In this document: piece by piece, positions 1-8,186 of the stretch
How the letters are laid out: each line of letters opens with the position of its first letter
Numbering within the stretch: the first letter of the stretch is position 1
Assembly: GCF_032248695.1 (NCBI RefSeq)
Contig: NZ_JAVHXC010000003.1
Coordinates: forward strand, 434,001 to 498,000
Length of the DNA: 64,000 bases
Reading direction: 5' to 3'
DNA from: Dietzia sp032248695
GTDB lineage: Bacteria; Actinomycetota; Actinomycetes; Mycobacteriales; Mycobacteriaceae
Notes under the pieces: generated by a model
Told to the model about the DNA's origin: nothing
The model's database searches: none
What the model saw: only the letters and a program-made list of their open reading frames with translations
Program-made: the position numbers and the translations under genes

Positions 1-280
1 GGCTCACCAACCGCACCCTCCGGTCATCCGGCGGCATCGTCCGCTCCACGTGGCCACTCGCCACCAGACCGTCCACCAGCGCCGTCACCTGGCGCGGCGA
101 ACAATCGAGGTACGTCGCCAGCTCGACCTGCTTGCACTCCCCCTGCAGGCCAAGCACGAACAGCAGCTCCAGCCGCGGCACGGTCAGCCCATAATTCGCC
201 GCCGCGTGCGCGATGTGCCCCGACATCTGCTCCGCCAACATCAGAGCGCGGTCGAGAATCTCGCTCCGGGATAGTGCCAC
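1..280 (-). CDS. MarR-family transcriptional regulator (3' end cut by window)
   Basis: Reading leftward from a GTG at 280, 93 codons stay open to the window edge. The product has a winged-helix DNA-binding pattern: an N-terminal dimerisation helix (RSEILDRALMLAEQM), then a helix-turn-helix with LATYLDCSPRQVTALVDGLV and a wing with RTMPPDDRRVRLV. The DDRR wing is characteristic of MarR proteins. No in-frame start lies upstream of 280. The gene is divergent from the P450 gene with a 72-base gap, so it probably controls that gene; this is inference. The C-terminal effector part lies outside the window. The annotation rests on fold motifs and context, and the ligand cannot be predicted. Confidence 0.85.
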   Translation of the reverse strand, partial: MALSRSEILDRALMLAEQMSGHIAHAAANYGLTVPRLELLFVLGLQGECKQVELATYLDCSPRQVTALVDGLVASGHVERTMPPDDRRVRLVS

Positions 281-300
281 GTGTATATAGTTACCACCAT
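268..300. promoter_or_regulatory. Putative MarR operator between marR and P450 gene
   Basis: The divergent gap holds an AT-rich stretch with two direct copies of a short element, ATAGTGCCAC at 271-280 and ATAGTTACCAC at 287-297, 16 bases apart. A possible -10 (TATAGT, 286-291) for the P450 gene lies inside it. The first copy overlaps the marR start codon, as expected for autoregulation. Function is inferred from position only. Confidence 0.35.
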
Positions 301-352
301 TCACGGTTTCATCCCCGCCGGGGGCCGGTGGGGACCAGTCCCAGGAGACACC

Positions 353-1597
353 ATGGACGTGACCATCCCGGCAGGCTTCGACTTCACCGACCCGGACCTG
401 TTCCAGAAACGGCTCCCGCACGACGAGTGGCGCCAGCTCAGGAAGACACAGCCCATCCACCGCGTCAACAAGCGTCCCGGCTCCGACGGGTTCGACGACG
501 ACCACTACTGGCTGGTCACCAGGCACGCCGACGTCAAGGAGATCTCCCGCCTGACCGGCGAGATCTTCTCCGCGGGGGAGAACACGATGATCCCGCGGTT
601 CGCCGAGGGCACGCCGCGCGAGATCATCGAGGCCCAGCGCGCCATGCTCGTCAACGAGGACGGCGAGATCCACAAGAAGCACCGCCGGATCATCTCCCGC
701 GGCTTCACGCCGCGCGGGGTCGCCGGCATGCGCGACGAGCTCGCCGACCGGGCGCGGAAGATCGTCACCGCCGCCGCTGAGGCCAACGCGGACGACTTCG
801 TCACCGCCATCGCGTCCGAGCTGCCGCTGCAGGCGATCGCCGACCTGCTGGGCGTCCCGCAGGAGGACCGGCACAAGATCTTCGAGTGGTCCAACATCAT
901 GACCAGCTACGACGCCGGCGTCGACCCGGACGCGCCCGCCATCGCCTCCATGGAGCTCATCGGCTACGCCAACGCCATGGCCGAGGACCGGGCGGCCAAC
1001 CCGCGCGACGACATCGTCACCAAACTCGTCCAGGCCGACGTCGACGGCGAACACCTCTCCGCCGACGAGTTCGGCTGGTTCGTCACCCTCCTCGCCGTCG
1101 CGGGCAACGAGACCACCCGCAACGCCACCACCCACGGCATGGTCGCGATGCTCGAACACCCCGACCAGTGGGAGCTGTTCAAGCGCGAGCGGCCCGAGAC
1201 CGCCTACGACGAGATCCTGCGCTGGGCCTCGCCGATCACCCAGTTCCAGCGCACCGCCATGGAGGACACCGAGATCGGTGGGGTATCCATCGCCAAGGGC
1301 GACCGCGTGCTGATCTGCTACGGGTCGGCGAACTTCGACGAGGACGTCTTCGCGGACCCCTTCACGTTCGACATCCTGCGCGATCCCAACCCGCACGTGA
1401 CGTTCGGCGGCCAGGGCCCGCACTACTGCCTCGGCGCGAACCTGGCGAAGATGCAGCTCGAGCTGATCTTCAACGCCGTCGCCGACCACCTGCCCGATCT
1501 CACCGCGCTCGGCGACCCCACGCGCCTGCGCTCCGGATGGCTCAACGGCCTGACCCAGTGGAAGGTCGACCTGGGAGTGTGCCCCGTGGCGCGCTGA
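353..1597 (+). CDS. cyp125: Cytochrome P450, CYP125-like (steroid C26-monooxygenase family)
   Basis: A 414-residue P450. The ATG at 353 follows an AGGAGA ribosome binding site and starts the typical FDFTDPD N-terminus; an upstream in-frame GTG at 281 adds unrelated residues. Visible family marks are the I-helix oxygen-binding motif AGNETTRN, the ExxR motif (EILR) and the heme loop FGGQGPHYCLG with proximal Cys359. The ISRGFTPR, ELPLQAIADLLGVPQEDR and LRSGWLNG stretches closely match mycobacterial CYP125, which oxidises the cholesterol side-chain at C26/27. No redox partner gene and no other cholesterol genes are adjacent. Only the divergent MarR regulator is linked, so the in vivo substrate could be another terpenoid or alkyl chain. 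Confidence 0.88.
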   Translation: MDVTIPAGFDFTDPDLFQKRLPHDEWRQLRKTQPIHRVNKRPGSDGFDDDHYWLVTRHADVKEISRLTGEIFSAGENTMIPRFAEGTPREIIEAQRAMLVNEDGEIHKKHRRIISRGFTPRGVAGMRDELADRARKIVTAAAEANADDFVTAIASELPLQAIADLLGVPQEDRHKIFEWSNIMTSYDAGVDPDAPAIASMELIGYANAMAEDRAANPRDDIVTKLVQADVDGEHLSADEFGWFVTLLAVAGNETTRNATTHGMVAMLEHPDQWELFKRERPETAYDEILRWASPITQFQRTAMEDTEIGGVSIAKGDRVLICYGSANFDEDVFADPFTFDILRDPNPHVTFGGQGPHYCLGANLAKMQLELIFNAVADHLPDLTALGDPTRLRSGWLNGLTQWKVDLGVCPVAR

Positions 1598-1610
1598 CCC
1601 GCCCGCGCGC

Positions 1611-1943
1611 TCAGCCCAGCCAGGCCTGCAGCAGCATGTACGTCGCGGTGCCCAGCACGATGCTCGCCGCCGCGCGCCGGAACGCCAGGTGCACGCCCAG
1701 GGTCAGCACGAGGGCGACCGCCGCCGGCACCCACGACCCGATCTCCGCCGTGGTGTCCCGCAGGGTGTAGACCACCAGCACCACCATGACGCCGGCGGGC
1801 ATCGTCCGCCCCAGGTATCGCACGACCCCCGAGTCGCGGAGTCGGGTGAGGGCGACGAACGGGGCCGCCCGCAGCGCCACGGTCACCAGGAACATCACAC
1901 CCAGACCGGCGAGCAGGTAGGCGGTCCCGGGTACGGCGGTCAT
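1611..1943 (-). CDS. azlD: AzlD-like branched-chain amino acid exporter subunit
   Basis: A 110-residue membrane protein with about four hydrophobic segments (VPGTAYLLAGLGVMFLVT, MPAGVMVVLVVYTL, WVPAAVALVLTLGVHL, SIVLGTATYMLLQAW). Size and the early LRAAPF motif fit AzlD. Its ATG overlaps the azlC stop codon by four bases (ATGA), so the two are co-translated. AzlCD pairs export branched-chain amino acids and their analogues. The longer reading frame upstream runs antisense to nothing but lies inside azlC, so the ATG at 1943 is preferred. The stop lies 13 bases from the convergent P450 stop. Confidence 0.85.
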   Translation of the reverse strand: MTAVPGTAYLLAGLGVMFLVTVALRAAPFVALTRLRDSGVVRYLGRTMPAGVMVVLVVYTLRDTTAEIGSWVPAAVALVLTLGVHLAFRRAAASIVLGTATYMLLQAWLG

Positions 1944-2662
1944 GAGCCGCCCCCACCGGGCCGCGCTGCACGATCCCCGCGGCCGGTCCACGCGTAGCGC
2001 ACCAACAGCGCCGCCACGAACGCGCACAGCCCCACGATGAGCATCTGGTCGGGCGCGACCACGGCCGCGACGAGACCACACAGCAGGCCGATCACCGGCG
2101 CGGGCAGGTCACCCGACGAGCGCCACGCGTCCACCGCCAACACCGCGAACAGTGCGGTCAGCGCGAACTGCAGACCGTCCAATCCCTCGGGCAGGGCGGT
2201 GCCGACGAGCGCGCCGATCACGCCCGGGACCACCCACAACGACTGACAGGTGATCGCGATGGTCAGCGTCCGCACGCCGGTCATCTCCGTGCGCCGCTTG
2301 GTGGCGGTGATCGCGTACACCTCGTCGGTGAGTGCGTACACGGCGTACAGCCGCCCGAGGCGCGAGCGGATGGCCTCGAGCGGGAAGCTCAGGCCGTAGA
2401 AGACGTGGCGGAAGTTCACCAGGAACGCCGCGGCGGCCAGCGAGTACAGCGGGGTGACGGCGGTGAGCAGGCCGATCGCCAGGAACTCCATCGAGCCGGC
2501 GTAGATCACCAGGGAGAACACGGGCGCCCACCACCAGTCGAAACCGGCCTGGGTGAGCAGCACCCCGAACGCCAGCCCCAGCGGCACCAACCCGAGTCCG
2601 ACGGTCGAACAGTCGGCCAGACCCTTGCGGATCTCTGCGCTGGTGGAGGGGCTGGTCGACAC
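1940..2662 (-). CDS. azlC: AzlC-like branched-chain amino acid exporter subunit
   Basis: A 240-residue polytopic membrane protein of the AzlC family. The family pattern begins with IRKGLADCSTVGLGLVPLGL, followed by YAGSMEFLAIGLL and LVNFRHVFYGLSF, then LYAVYALTDEVYA. The GTG at 2662 is chosen because the open frame further upstream (to 2758) would overlap the divergent VOC gene and adds no family sequence. The gene forms a two-gene operon with azlD. Export of branched-chain amino acids is family knowledge; the substrate is not shown by the sequence. Confidence 0.87.
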   Translation of the reverse strand: MSTSPSTSAEIRKGLADCSTVGLGLVPLGLAFGVLLTQAGFDWWWAPVFSLVIYAGSMEFLAIGLLTAVTPLYSLAAAAFLVNFRHVFYGLSFPLEAIRSRLGRLYAVYALTDEVYAITATKRRTEMTGVRTLTIAITCQSLWVVPGVIGALVGTALPEGLDGLQFALTALFAVLAVDAWRSSGDLPAPVIGLLCGLVAAVVAPDQMLIVGLCAFVAALLVRYAWTGRGDRAARPGGGGS

Positions 2663-2748
2663 GCCGGGCAGTCTAGCCAGCCACGTTTCGGTATCACCCC
2701 CGACCGAGGCCTTCCGCCGACGCACCGGCGGGCGCACACTCTCAGGGT

Positions 2749-3168
2749 ATGAGCGCACATCAGCCCGGCTCGACCCCCGCGCCGACCGTCTGGCACTGCT
2801 TCCGGTGCGCTGACGCGCGTCGGGAGATCGACTGGCTGGTCAGCACCCTGGGGTTCGTCGAGACGGCCTGCTACTCGGAGGGCGATCTGGTGACCCACGC
2901 GGAGCTTCTGTGGCCGGAGGGCGGGGGAGTGATGCTCGGTGACGCGGGGCGGGGAGCGGACGACCCGCACGCCACGCCCACCGGGACGGGGCTCGCCTAC
3001 ATGGTGACCGCCGATTCCGAGGCGGTGTACCGCAGGGCGGTGGAGTCCGGGGCCGACGTGGTGCTGGAGCTGCGCGACACCGACTACGGCGACCGGACCT
3101 TCTCCGTCCGCGACCCGGAGGGCAACGTGTGGTCGGTGGGTCAGTACCGCGGCGAGCCCCTGCCCTGA
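2749..3168 (+). CDS. VOC-family (glyoxalase/bleomycin-resistance fold) protein
   Basis: A 139-residue protein with the vicinal oxygen chelate pattern: an N-terminal half with IDWLVSTLGFVETACY and a C-terminal half ending in TFSVRDPEGNVWSVGQY, the typical DPxGNxW closing strand. Such proteins bind a metal and a small substrate or sequester a toxin. No specific substrate can be inferred. It is divergent from azlC with an 86-base gap. Confidence 0.85.
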   Translation: MSAHQPGSTPAPTVWHCFRCADARREIDWLVSTLGFVETACYSEGDLVTHAELLWPEGGGVMLGDAGRGADDPHATPTGTGLAYMVTADSEAVYRRAVESGADVVLELRDTDYGDRTFSVRDPEGNVWSVGQYRGEPLP

Positions 3169-3214
3169 CCGGCGGGGCCGGGCTCCGGGCGGTCGACTGC
3201 CGCACGCGGAGGCG

Positions 3215-4453
3215 TCAGGCGCGGCCCTGGTCGGCGGCCGGCACGAGCGGGATCGCCAGCGCCGCGATCACTGCCGCGCCGGCGAACACCGGCCAGTAAC
3301 CGACCGCGTCGATCGCGGCGGCGACCAGGGGAGTGGACGCCGAGATCGCCACGAACTGGGCGGTGTTCTGCACTCCGAGCGCGCGGCCGCTCCACCGCGG
3401 GCCGGCGTACTCGGCGACGGCGGTGAACGCCAGCCCGTTGTCGGAGACCGAGAGCACGGTGGCGACCACGCCCAGCGTGACGGCGACGGCCCCGGGTGCG
3501 CCCAGCGCCTCGGCCACAGCCAGGGCGGCCAGACCCCCGGTGACCGAGATCGCCACGCCGCGGATGGGTGTCACGCGGGATCCGACCCTGTCCGAGACCG
3601 CGCCCGCGACGATCCGCGCCACCGCGCCGAGGACCTGGCTCACCGTCACCACGACGCCCGCCGACACCGCCGACCAGCCGTGTCCCAGCACGAGCCAGGT
3701 CAGCAGGAACGCCTGCAACATCCCCTGGGGCAGGACGAGGAGCACGGACACGCCGTGGACGCGGTAGAGGTAACCGGCGTCGCGGTAGGGCGAACCGTCC
3801 GTCGCCGCGCCACCCACCGCGTCACCATCAGCGCCTGACACCGCGCCACCCACCGCCTCGCCGCCCGCGTCGCGCGTGGCCTCGGGTCGGGGCGGATCGG
3901 TGACGACGACGAGGGCCGCGACCGCCGAGACCACGGCCATCGCCAGGGGCAGCGCGAACGCCGCGCCCAGACCGTACGACTGCGCGAGCAGCGGCATGGT
4001 CATCGCGGCGACCGCGGATCCGGCCGGCTGCGACATCTGCCGGACGCCCATGGCGAGCCCGCGGCGCCCGGCCGGGAACCAGCTCACGACCAGCCTGCCG
4101 CTCGCCGAGTTCCCCGAGGCGGTGAAGGCACCGGTGACCAGCAGCAACACCGCCAACACCGCGAACGAGTCCACGAAGAGCGCCGCGGTGAGGGTGACGG
4201 CCGCACCGACCGACCCGTCGACCAGGACGAGCTTCTCCCCGGCGCGGTCGACGAGCCAGCCCCACGCGATGAGCGCCGCGGCCATGCCGACCAGTGGCAT
4301 CGCGACCAGGACGCCGCCCTGCGAGAGGGACAGTCCCATGACGGTCGTGAGGTGGGGGAGCAGGAAGCCGACGCCGATCACGAACGCCGATCCGGACGCC
4401 GCGACGAACGTCGCCACGGCCAGCACCAGCCAGTGCCGGGCCGTCACCGTCAT
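3215..4453 (-). CDS. MFS transporter
   Basis: A 412-residue protein with about twelve hydrophobic segments and a central hydrophilic loop (near residues 190-230) rich in Gly, Ala and Asp. The loop motif between helices 2 and 3 reads GWLVDRAGEK, a form of the MFS signature. The N-terminal part with PHLTTVMGLSLSQGG resembles CynX/OFA-type MFS carriers. The ATG at 4453 has GGTGAG just upstream; an in-frame GTG at 4477 would add eight residues. The substrate is unknown. It stands alone between the VOC gene and yqgE. Confidence 0.85.
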   Translation of the reverse strand: MTVTARHWLVLAVATFVAASGSAFVIGVGFLLPHLTTVMGLSLSQGGVLVAMPLVGMAAALIAWGWLVDRAGEKLVLVDGSVGAAVTLTAALFVDSFAVLAVLLLVTGAFTASGNSASGRLVVSWFPAGRRGLAMGVRQMSQPAGSAVAAMTMPLLAQSYGLGAAFALPLAMAVVSAVAALVVVTDPPRPEATRDAGGEAVGGAVSGADGDAVGGAATDGSPYRDAGYLYRVHGVSVLLVLPQGMLQAFLLTWLVLGHGWSAVSAGVVVTVSQVLGAVARIVAGAVSDRVGSRVTPIRGVAISVTGGLAALAVAEALGAPGAVAVTLGVVATVLSVSDNGLAFTAVAEYAGPRWSGRALGVQNTAQFVAISASTPLVAAAIDAVGYWPVFAGAAVIAALAIPLVPAADQGRA

Positions 4454-4551
4454 CGACTCACCGTCTACCGTCTCCACCAGCGGAAGCCTATGCCAGCGCC
4501 CAGAATACGGAAACCAAATCCCGCACTATGAGACGAACCGAGGAAGCTGTG

Positions 4552-5184
4552 TCAGTTGACCTCGCCGTCCTGCAGGTAGGTGGCGTACAGGGGTAGCGGC
4601 ATCTCCTGGCGCCGCAGGACGGCGCCCCACACGTCGACGCGGGCGGGGGCGAGCAGGTCGCTGGGCAGGCTGGGGGCGACGTACCAGTCTCCGCGGTCGA
4701 GCTCGTCCTGCAGTTGTCCGGGCGCCCAGCCGGTGTACCCGACGAACACCCGCATGCCCTCGACGTGCTCGAGCAGGAGATCGGGGTCGCTGTCGAGGTC
4801 CACCACGTGGACGCGGCCCTCGATCTGCTGGAGCCCGCTGAACCGGTGGCCGTCGACGCCGGCGCTCAGCACGACCAGGGCGATGCCGGTGTCGGGTTTG
4901 ACGGGCCCCCCGATGTGGAACACGGCCGGGGGAGCGCACAGTTCGGACCAGGCGGGCAGGATCTCCCCGACGTCGGTCTCGCTGCGCCGGGTGATCACCA
5001 CGCCCAGCGACCCGGAATGGTCGTGTTCGATCATGTAGATGATCGCGCGGCGGAAGTTGGGGTCCGGCATGTCGGGCGCGGCGATGAGCAGCGAACCGGC
5101 GACGGGATCCCGCTTGTCCATGGCGTCGTAGAGTCGGTCGCCGAACAGGCCGCCGCCGCTCAGATCGTCCGGTCCCGTGTCCAT
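4552..5184 (-). CDS. yqgE: YqgE/AlgH family (UPF0301) protein
   Basis: A 210-residue protein matching the YqgE/AlgH family. The hallmark segments are VAGSLLIAAPDMPDPNFRRA, IEHDHSGSLGVVI, FHIGGPV and GYTGWAPGQLQDEL. The family has a compact fold of unresolved function; some members influence alginate or redox regulation in proteobacteria. The open frame continues upstream to 6015 without homology and antisense to the next gene, so the ATG at 5184 is used. It is divergent from the MFS gene at 5302. Confidence 0.93.
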   Translation of the reverse strand: MDTGPDDLSGGGLFGDRLYDAMDKRDPVAGSLLIAAPDMPDPNFRRAIIYMIEHDHSGSLGVVITRRSETDVGEILPAWSELCAPPAVFHIGGPVKPDTGIALVVLSAGVDGHRFSGLQQIEGRVHVVDLDSDPDLLLEHVEGMRVFVGYTGWAPGQLQDELDRGDWYVAPSLPSDLLAPARVDVWGAVLRRQEMPLPLYATYLQDGEVN

Positions 5185-5301
5185 GTCCCCATGATGCCCC
5201 CGTCGCCGCCGGGCCACACGCGCGTCCCCTCGATCGGGTTTCGTCGACGCGACCGGCGCACGCGGGTCGGGCGCCCGGGGCCGGCGGATACGGTGGCTCT
5301 C

Positions 5302-6687
5302 GTGACCTCCCCGACCGCTGACCCGGCCGCCTCCGCACGCCGTCGACTGACCGCCGCCCTCCGCGAGTCCGACGGTCTCGGCCGGTTGTCGACGGCGCGG
5401 TTGGCGGCGTTGCTCAGCGAGGGCATCCACCAGGCCGCGCTGGGTGGGATCGTGCTGTTCAGCCCCGAGTCGGGGACGACGCCCGCGGCGATCGTGGGCG
5501 GGTTCGCGGTGATGCTGCTGCCCTATTCGATCGTCGGGCCGTTCGCCGCGGCCGCGTTGGACCGGTGGGACCGCCGCGTCGTGGTGGCCGTGGCCGCGCT
5601 GGTGCGCACGCTCGCGATCGTGGCGACCATCGCGCTCATCGCGGCCGGCGCCGTCCACACTGGCCCCGGTCTGGCGGTGCTCTTCGCATTGTCGCTGGTG
5701 GCGATCGGTCTCGGTCGACTCATCAACACCGGGATGACCGCCGCGATGCCCAAGGTGGTCCCGGACCGCATCCTCGCCGCCACCAACTCGGTCCTGGTGA
5801 CGGTGGGGTCGGTCATCACCGCTGTGGGTGCGGTCGCGGCGTTCGCGGTGCTCGCGGTCCTGGGCGCGGGCGACTCCGCCGTCTCGTGGACCCTGGTGCC
5901 CTCCGTCATCACCGCGTTGGTCGGGGTCTGGGCGGTGCTCGCCCTCCCGCGCCGCCACCTGGGACCCGACGACGACGAGCTCCTCTCCGGCCCTGACCGG
6001 GCGGTTGCCCGGCATGCCGTCCGGGCGTTCACCGGGGGACTGGCCGAGGGCGTCCGGGCGGCCCGGTCCTCGGCCCTGGTGTGGGTGTCGTTGACCGGCG
6101 TGACGCTCGGTCGGGCCGCGTTCGGGATCACGACGATGCTGGCGATCCTGCTGTTGCGCGACGCCGAATCCGCGGGGTCGGGGGGCCCTGTCATCGCCGG
6201 CATGGGCGGGTTCGGGCTGCTGTCGGCGGCGGTGGCCGCGGGCATGGGTCTGGCCGCGGTCGTCACCCCGTGGGCCATCGCCCGGTCCCGTCGCGTCCTC
6301 GTGGTGGCCGCCGGCGCGGCGGTGTCCGCGGTCGCGCAGTCGGCGGTGGGCCCGACCCTCGACCCGATGACGCTCGTCGTGGGCGCGGTGGCGATCGGGC
6401 TGGGCGCACAGATCGTCAAGCTGGTGGCCGACAACGCCATGCAGACCGACGTCCCCGACGCCCGCCGCGGTGGCGTGTTCGCCCTGCAGGACGCGCTGTT
6501 CAACTCGGCGTTCGTCGTGGGCATGGTCGCGGTGTGGCCGTTCGTGCCGACCGACGGCCGTTCGGTGGCGTTGATGCTGGTCCCGGCCGCGTTGTACGCC
6601 GCCGCGGCCGTGATCGCGATGGTGGTGGCCACGCGCTCAGGAGCCGAGACCGAGCGAGCCCGCCCCGATCGAGCCGCCGCCCACTGA
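5302..6687 (+). CDS. MFS transporter
   Basis: A 461-residue membrane protein with about twelve helices. The segment SIVGPFAAAALDRWDRR is the MFS loop 2-3 signature in the form used by EntS-like exporters, and VGRLINTG-type text appears in helix 4 as GLGRLINTGMTAAMP. GTG at 5302 starts VTSPTADP; another in-frame GTG lies at 5293. Its last 51 bases overlap the end of the convergent repeat protein. In mycobacteria a similar transporter lies close to the pcnA region. The substrate is unknown. Confidence 0.85.
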   Translation: MTSPTADPAASARRRLTAALRESDGLGRLSTARLAALLSEGIHQAALGGIVLFSPESGTTPAAIVGGFAVMLLPYSIVGPFAAAALDRWDRRVVVAVAALVRTLAIVATIALIAAGAVHTGPGLAVLFALSLVAIGLGRLINTGMTAAMPKVVPDRILAATNSVLVTVGSVITAVGAVAAFAVLAVLGAGDSAVSWTLVPSVITALVGVWAVLALPRRHLGPDDDELLSGPDRAVARHAVRAFTGGLAEGVRAARSSALVWVSLTGVTLGRAAFGITTMLAILLLRDAESAGSGGPVIAGMGGFGLLSAAVAAGMGLAAVVTPWAIARSRRVLVVAAGAAVSAVAQSAVGPTLDPMTLVVGAVAIGLGAQIVKLVADNAMQTDVPDARRGGVFALQDALFNSAFVVGMVAVWPFVPTDGRSVALMLVPAALYAAAAVIAMVVATRSGAETERARPDRAAAH

Positions 6688-7776
6688 ACCACCGCCCACC
6701 GAGCCCGCGCCTAGCGACCCGGCGCCGACCGAGCCACCGCCCACCGAGCCGCCGCCGACGGAACCGGCGCCGAGGCCTCCCGCCCCGATCGACCCCGCAC
6801 CCACCGACCCCGCCGCCGCCGAACCCGCGGCCGCGGAACCCGCCGCCACATCCGCCACCGATCCCGGGTCGATGTGCGGCACCTCGATCCGCGGGAGCTC
6901 GATGTGGGGCAGCGCGAAGTCCGGCAGTTCGATGCGCGGGGGCTCGAACGGCAGGGCGGCGTCGAGGCGACCGTCGCCGTTCGCGTCCGCGACCGACAGC
7001 CACCCCCCGTCGGCCTCGACGGTGATCGACCCGTCGTGCTCGACGACCGGCGGCGCCGGGTCGGGGACCGTGCCGCCCTGCACCGGCGGCTGCGGCTGCG
7101 GCTGCGAGGGATCGGGCTCGGTGACCGGGGGAGTGGACCATCGGGCGGAGTCCGTGGCCGCCGCCGACCCGTGGTGGATCGCGCCGATCGCGTCGGACAG
7201 CAGGGATCCCCAGTCCGGCAGCTCACCCAGGGACTGCGTCCCGGCGGCGATCGCATCGGATCCCGCGGCCACGGCACCGTCCAGCAGGCCGGATCCGTGC
7301 GCGCCGGCGGCGATCGAACCGGCCGCCAGCGCCCCGGCGCCGACGGAGCCGAGGCCGGCCGAACCGAGGCCACCGCCCGCGGACCCGACACCCACCGAGC
7401 CGCCCCCCACCGAGCCCGCGCCGAGCGACCCGACGCCGACGGATCCCGCGCCCACCGAGCCCGCGCCCACCGAGCCGCCGCCCACCGACCCCGCGCCGAT
7501 CGCACCCGCCGCGAGCGCCCCTGCCGCGCCCGCGTGCACGTTCCACACGCCGCGGTTGCCGTCGTCGGCGTAGGCGACCTGCCCCGCCGCGCCGACGTCC
7601 GTCACCACCCGGTCCGCGGTCCCGTCGAGGTCCGAGTCCCAGAGGGCGTCATCGGCGTGCCCGTCGCCGTCGAAGTCCAACCACAGCGCGTCGGGCGCGC
7701 CGGTTCCGAGGGTGAGGTCGGGCTCGCCCTGCCACTGCGTCGGCTGACCGACGCCGTCTCCGAAGAAGTAGTCCAT
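6637..7776 (-). CDS. Gly/Ser/Ala-rich pentapeptide-repeat protein with Asp-rich calcium-like motifs
   Basis: A 379-residue low-complexity protein. ATG at 7776 begins MDYFFGDGVGQPTQW; the open frame upstream to 7965 shows no protein-like sequence. Near residue 33 it carries DFDGDGHADD followed by DSDLDGTADR, EF-hand-like DxDxDG loops, and a second set (DANGDGRLD) near residue 250. Two long blocks repeat a five-residue unit xGxGS (VGGGS, VGAGS, LGAGS), at about residues 75-140 and 310-379, flanking a proline-rich linker (PQPQPPVQGG). This resembles the repeats of mycobacterial MPTR proteins, with Ser where those have Asn. There is no PPE domain and no clear signal peptide. The 3' end overlaps the convergent MFS gene by 51 bases. 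Function unknown. Confidence 0.75.
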   Translation of the reverse strand: MDYFFGDGVGQPTQWQGEPDLTLGTGAPDALWLDFDGDGHADDALWDSDLDGTADRVVTDVGAAGQVAYADDGNRGVWNVHAGAAGALAAGAIGAGSVGGGSVGAGSVGAGSVGVGSLGAGSVGGGSVGVGSAGGGLGSAGLGSVGAGALAAGSIAAGAHGSGLLDGAVAAGSDAIAAGTQSLGELPDWGSLLSDAIGAIHHGSAAATDSARWSTPPVTEPDPSQPQPQPPVQGGTVPDPAPPVVEHDGSITVEADGGWLSVADANGDGRLDAALPFEPPRIELPDFALPHIELPRIEVPHIDPGSVADVAAGSAAAGSAAAGSVGAGSIGAGGLGAGSVGGGSVGGGSVGAGSLGAGSVGGGSVGGGSIGAGSLGLGS

Positions 7777-7941
7777 GCGCTGATCGTGTCCCGCAGCGGC
7801 CCGCCCGACCAGTATCGCCGACGGATCTGTGGAGAGCGCGGGGAGTTGTCCACAGGCCGCCCGCCGGGCTTGACGCCTCTCCGCTCGCCGCGCAGGCCTT
7901 GCCGCGGCGGCTCGGCGGGGTCTTGCGGCCGCGCGCTCTAC

Positions 7942-8015
7942 CGTCGAGTGGTCACAAACGCGCACGTTTTTCCAGGTCGCCGGGGTCGAATCCGCGCGTT
8001 TGTGACCCCTCGACG
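7942..8015. repeat. Long inverted repeat, 22-base arms, 30-base spacer
   Basis: The arms at 7942-7963 and 7994-8015 are complementary at 21 of 22 positions (core GTCACAAACGCGC). The spacer of 30 bases is too long for a classical terminator loop. It lies about 170 bases downstream of the mannosyltransferase stop and upstream of the repeat-protein start. It could be a cruciform, a REP-like element or a binding site for a dimeric regulator. Confidence 0.7.
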
Positions 8016-8080
8016 AGCGAGCCCGGGCGGTCGTCCGGAAGGGAGGCGCGGGGCGGGCACGGCAGCGTCGGACCGACGGG

Positions 8081-8181
8081 CCCAGCAGGCCGGGCCGAGC
8101 CCAGCAGGCCGGGCCGAGCCCAGCAGGCCGGGCCGGGGCAGACCGAACCGGGCCGGGCCGAGCCCAGCAGGCCGGGCCGAG
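8081..8181. repeat. Tandem 19-base GC-rich repeats
   Basis: The unit CCCAGCAGGCCGGGCCGAG occurs at 8081-8099, 8100-8118, 8119-8137 (last bases differ) and, after a 25-base interruption, 8163-8181. The array sits directly against the 3' end of the mannosyltransferase gene (stop at 8187). It is non-coding in any supportable frame. Confidence 0.85.
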
Positions 8182-8186
8182 TGCGG

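Larger units (their letters stand above)
7777..8186. other. Gene-free 410-base stretch with repeats
   Basis: This stretch between two leftward genes has no supportable coding frame. It contains a large inverted repeat (7942-8015) and four copies of a 19-base GC-rich repeat (8081-8181), each annotated separately. Promoter elements for the repeat protein at 7776 are not obvious. Confidence 0.7.

Noticed and set aside
50..274. Short plus-strand frame at the left edge
   Set aside because: It is antisense to the MarR gene, whose leftward translation shows a clear winged-helix motif.
7942..8015. Inverted repeat considered as a rho-independent terminator or insertion-sequence ends
   Set aside because: The loop is too long and no T-run follows; no transposase lies between the arms. 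Recorded as a repeat instead.
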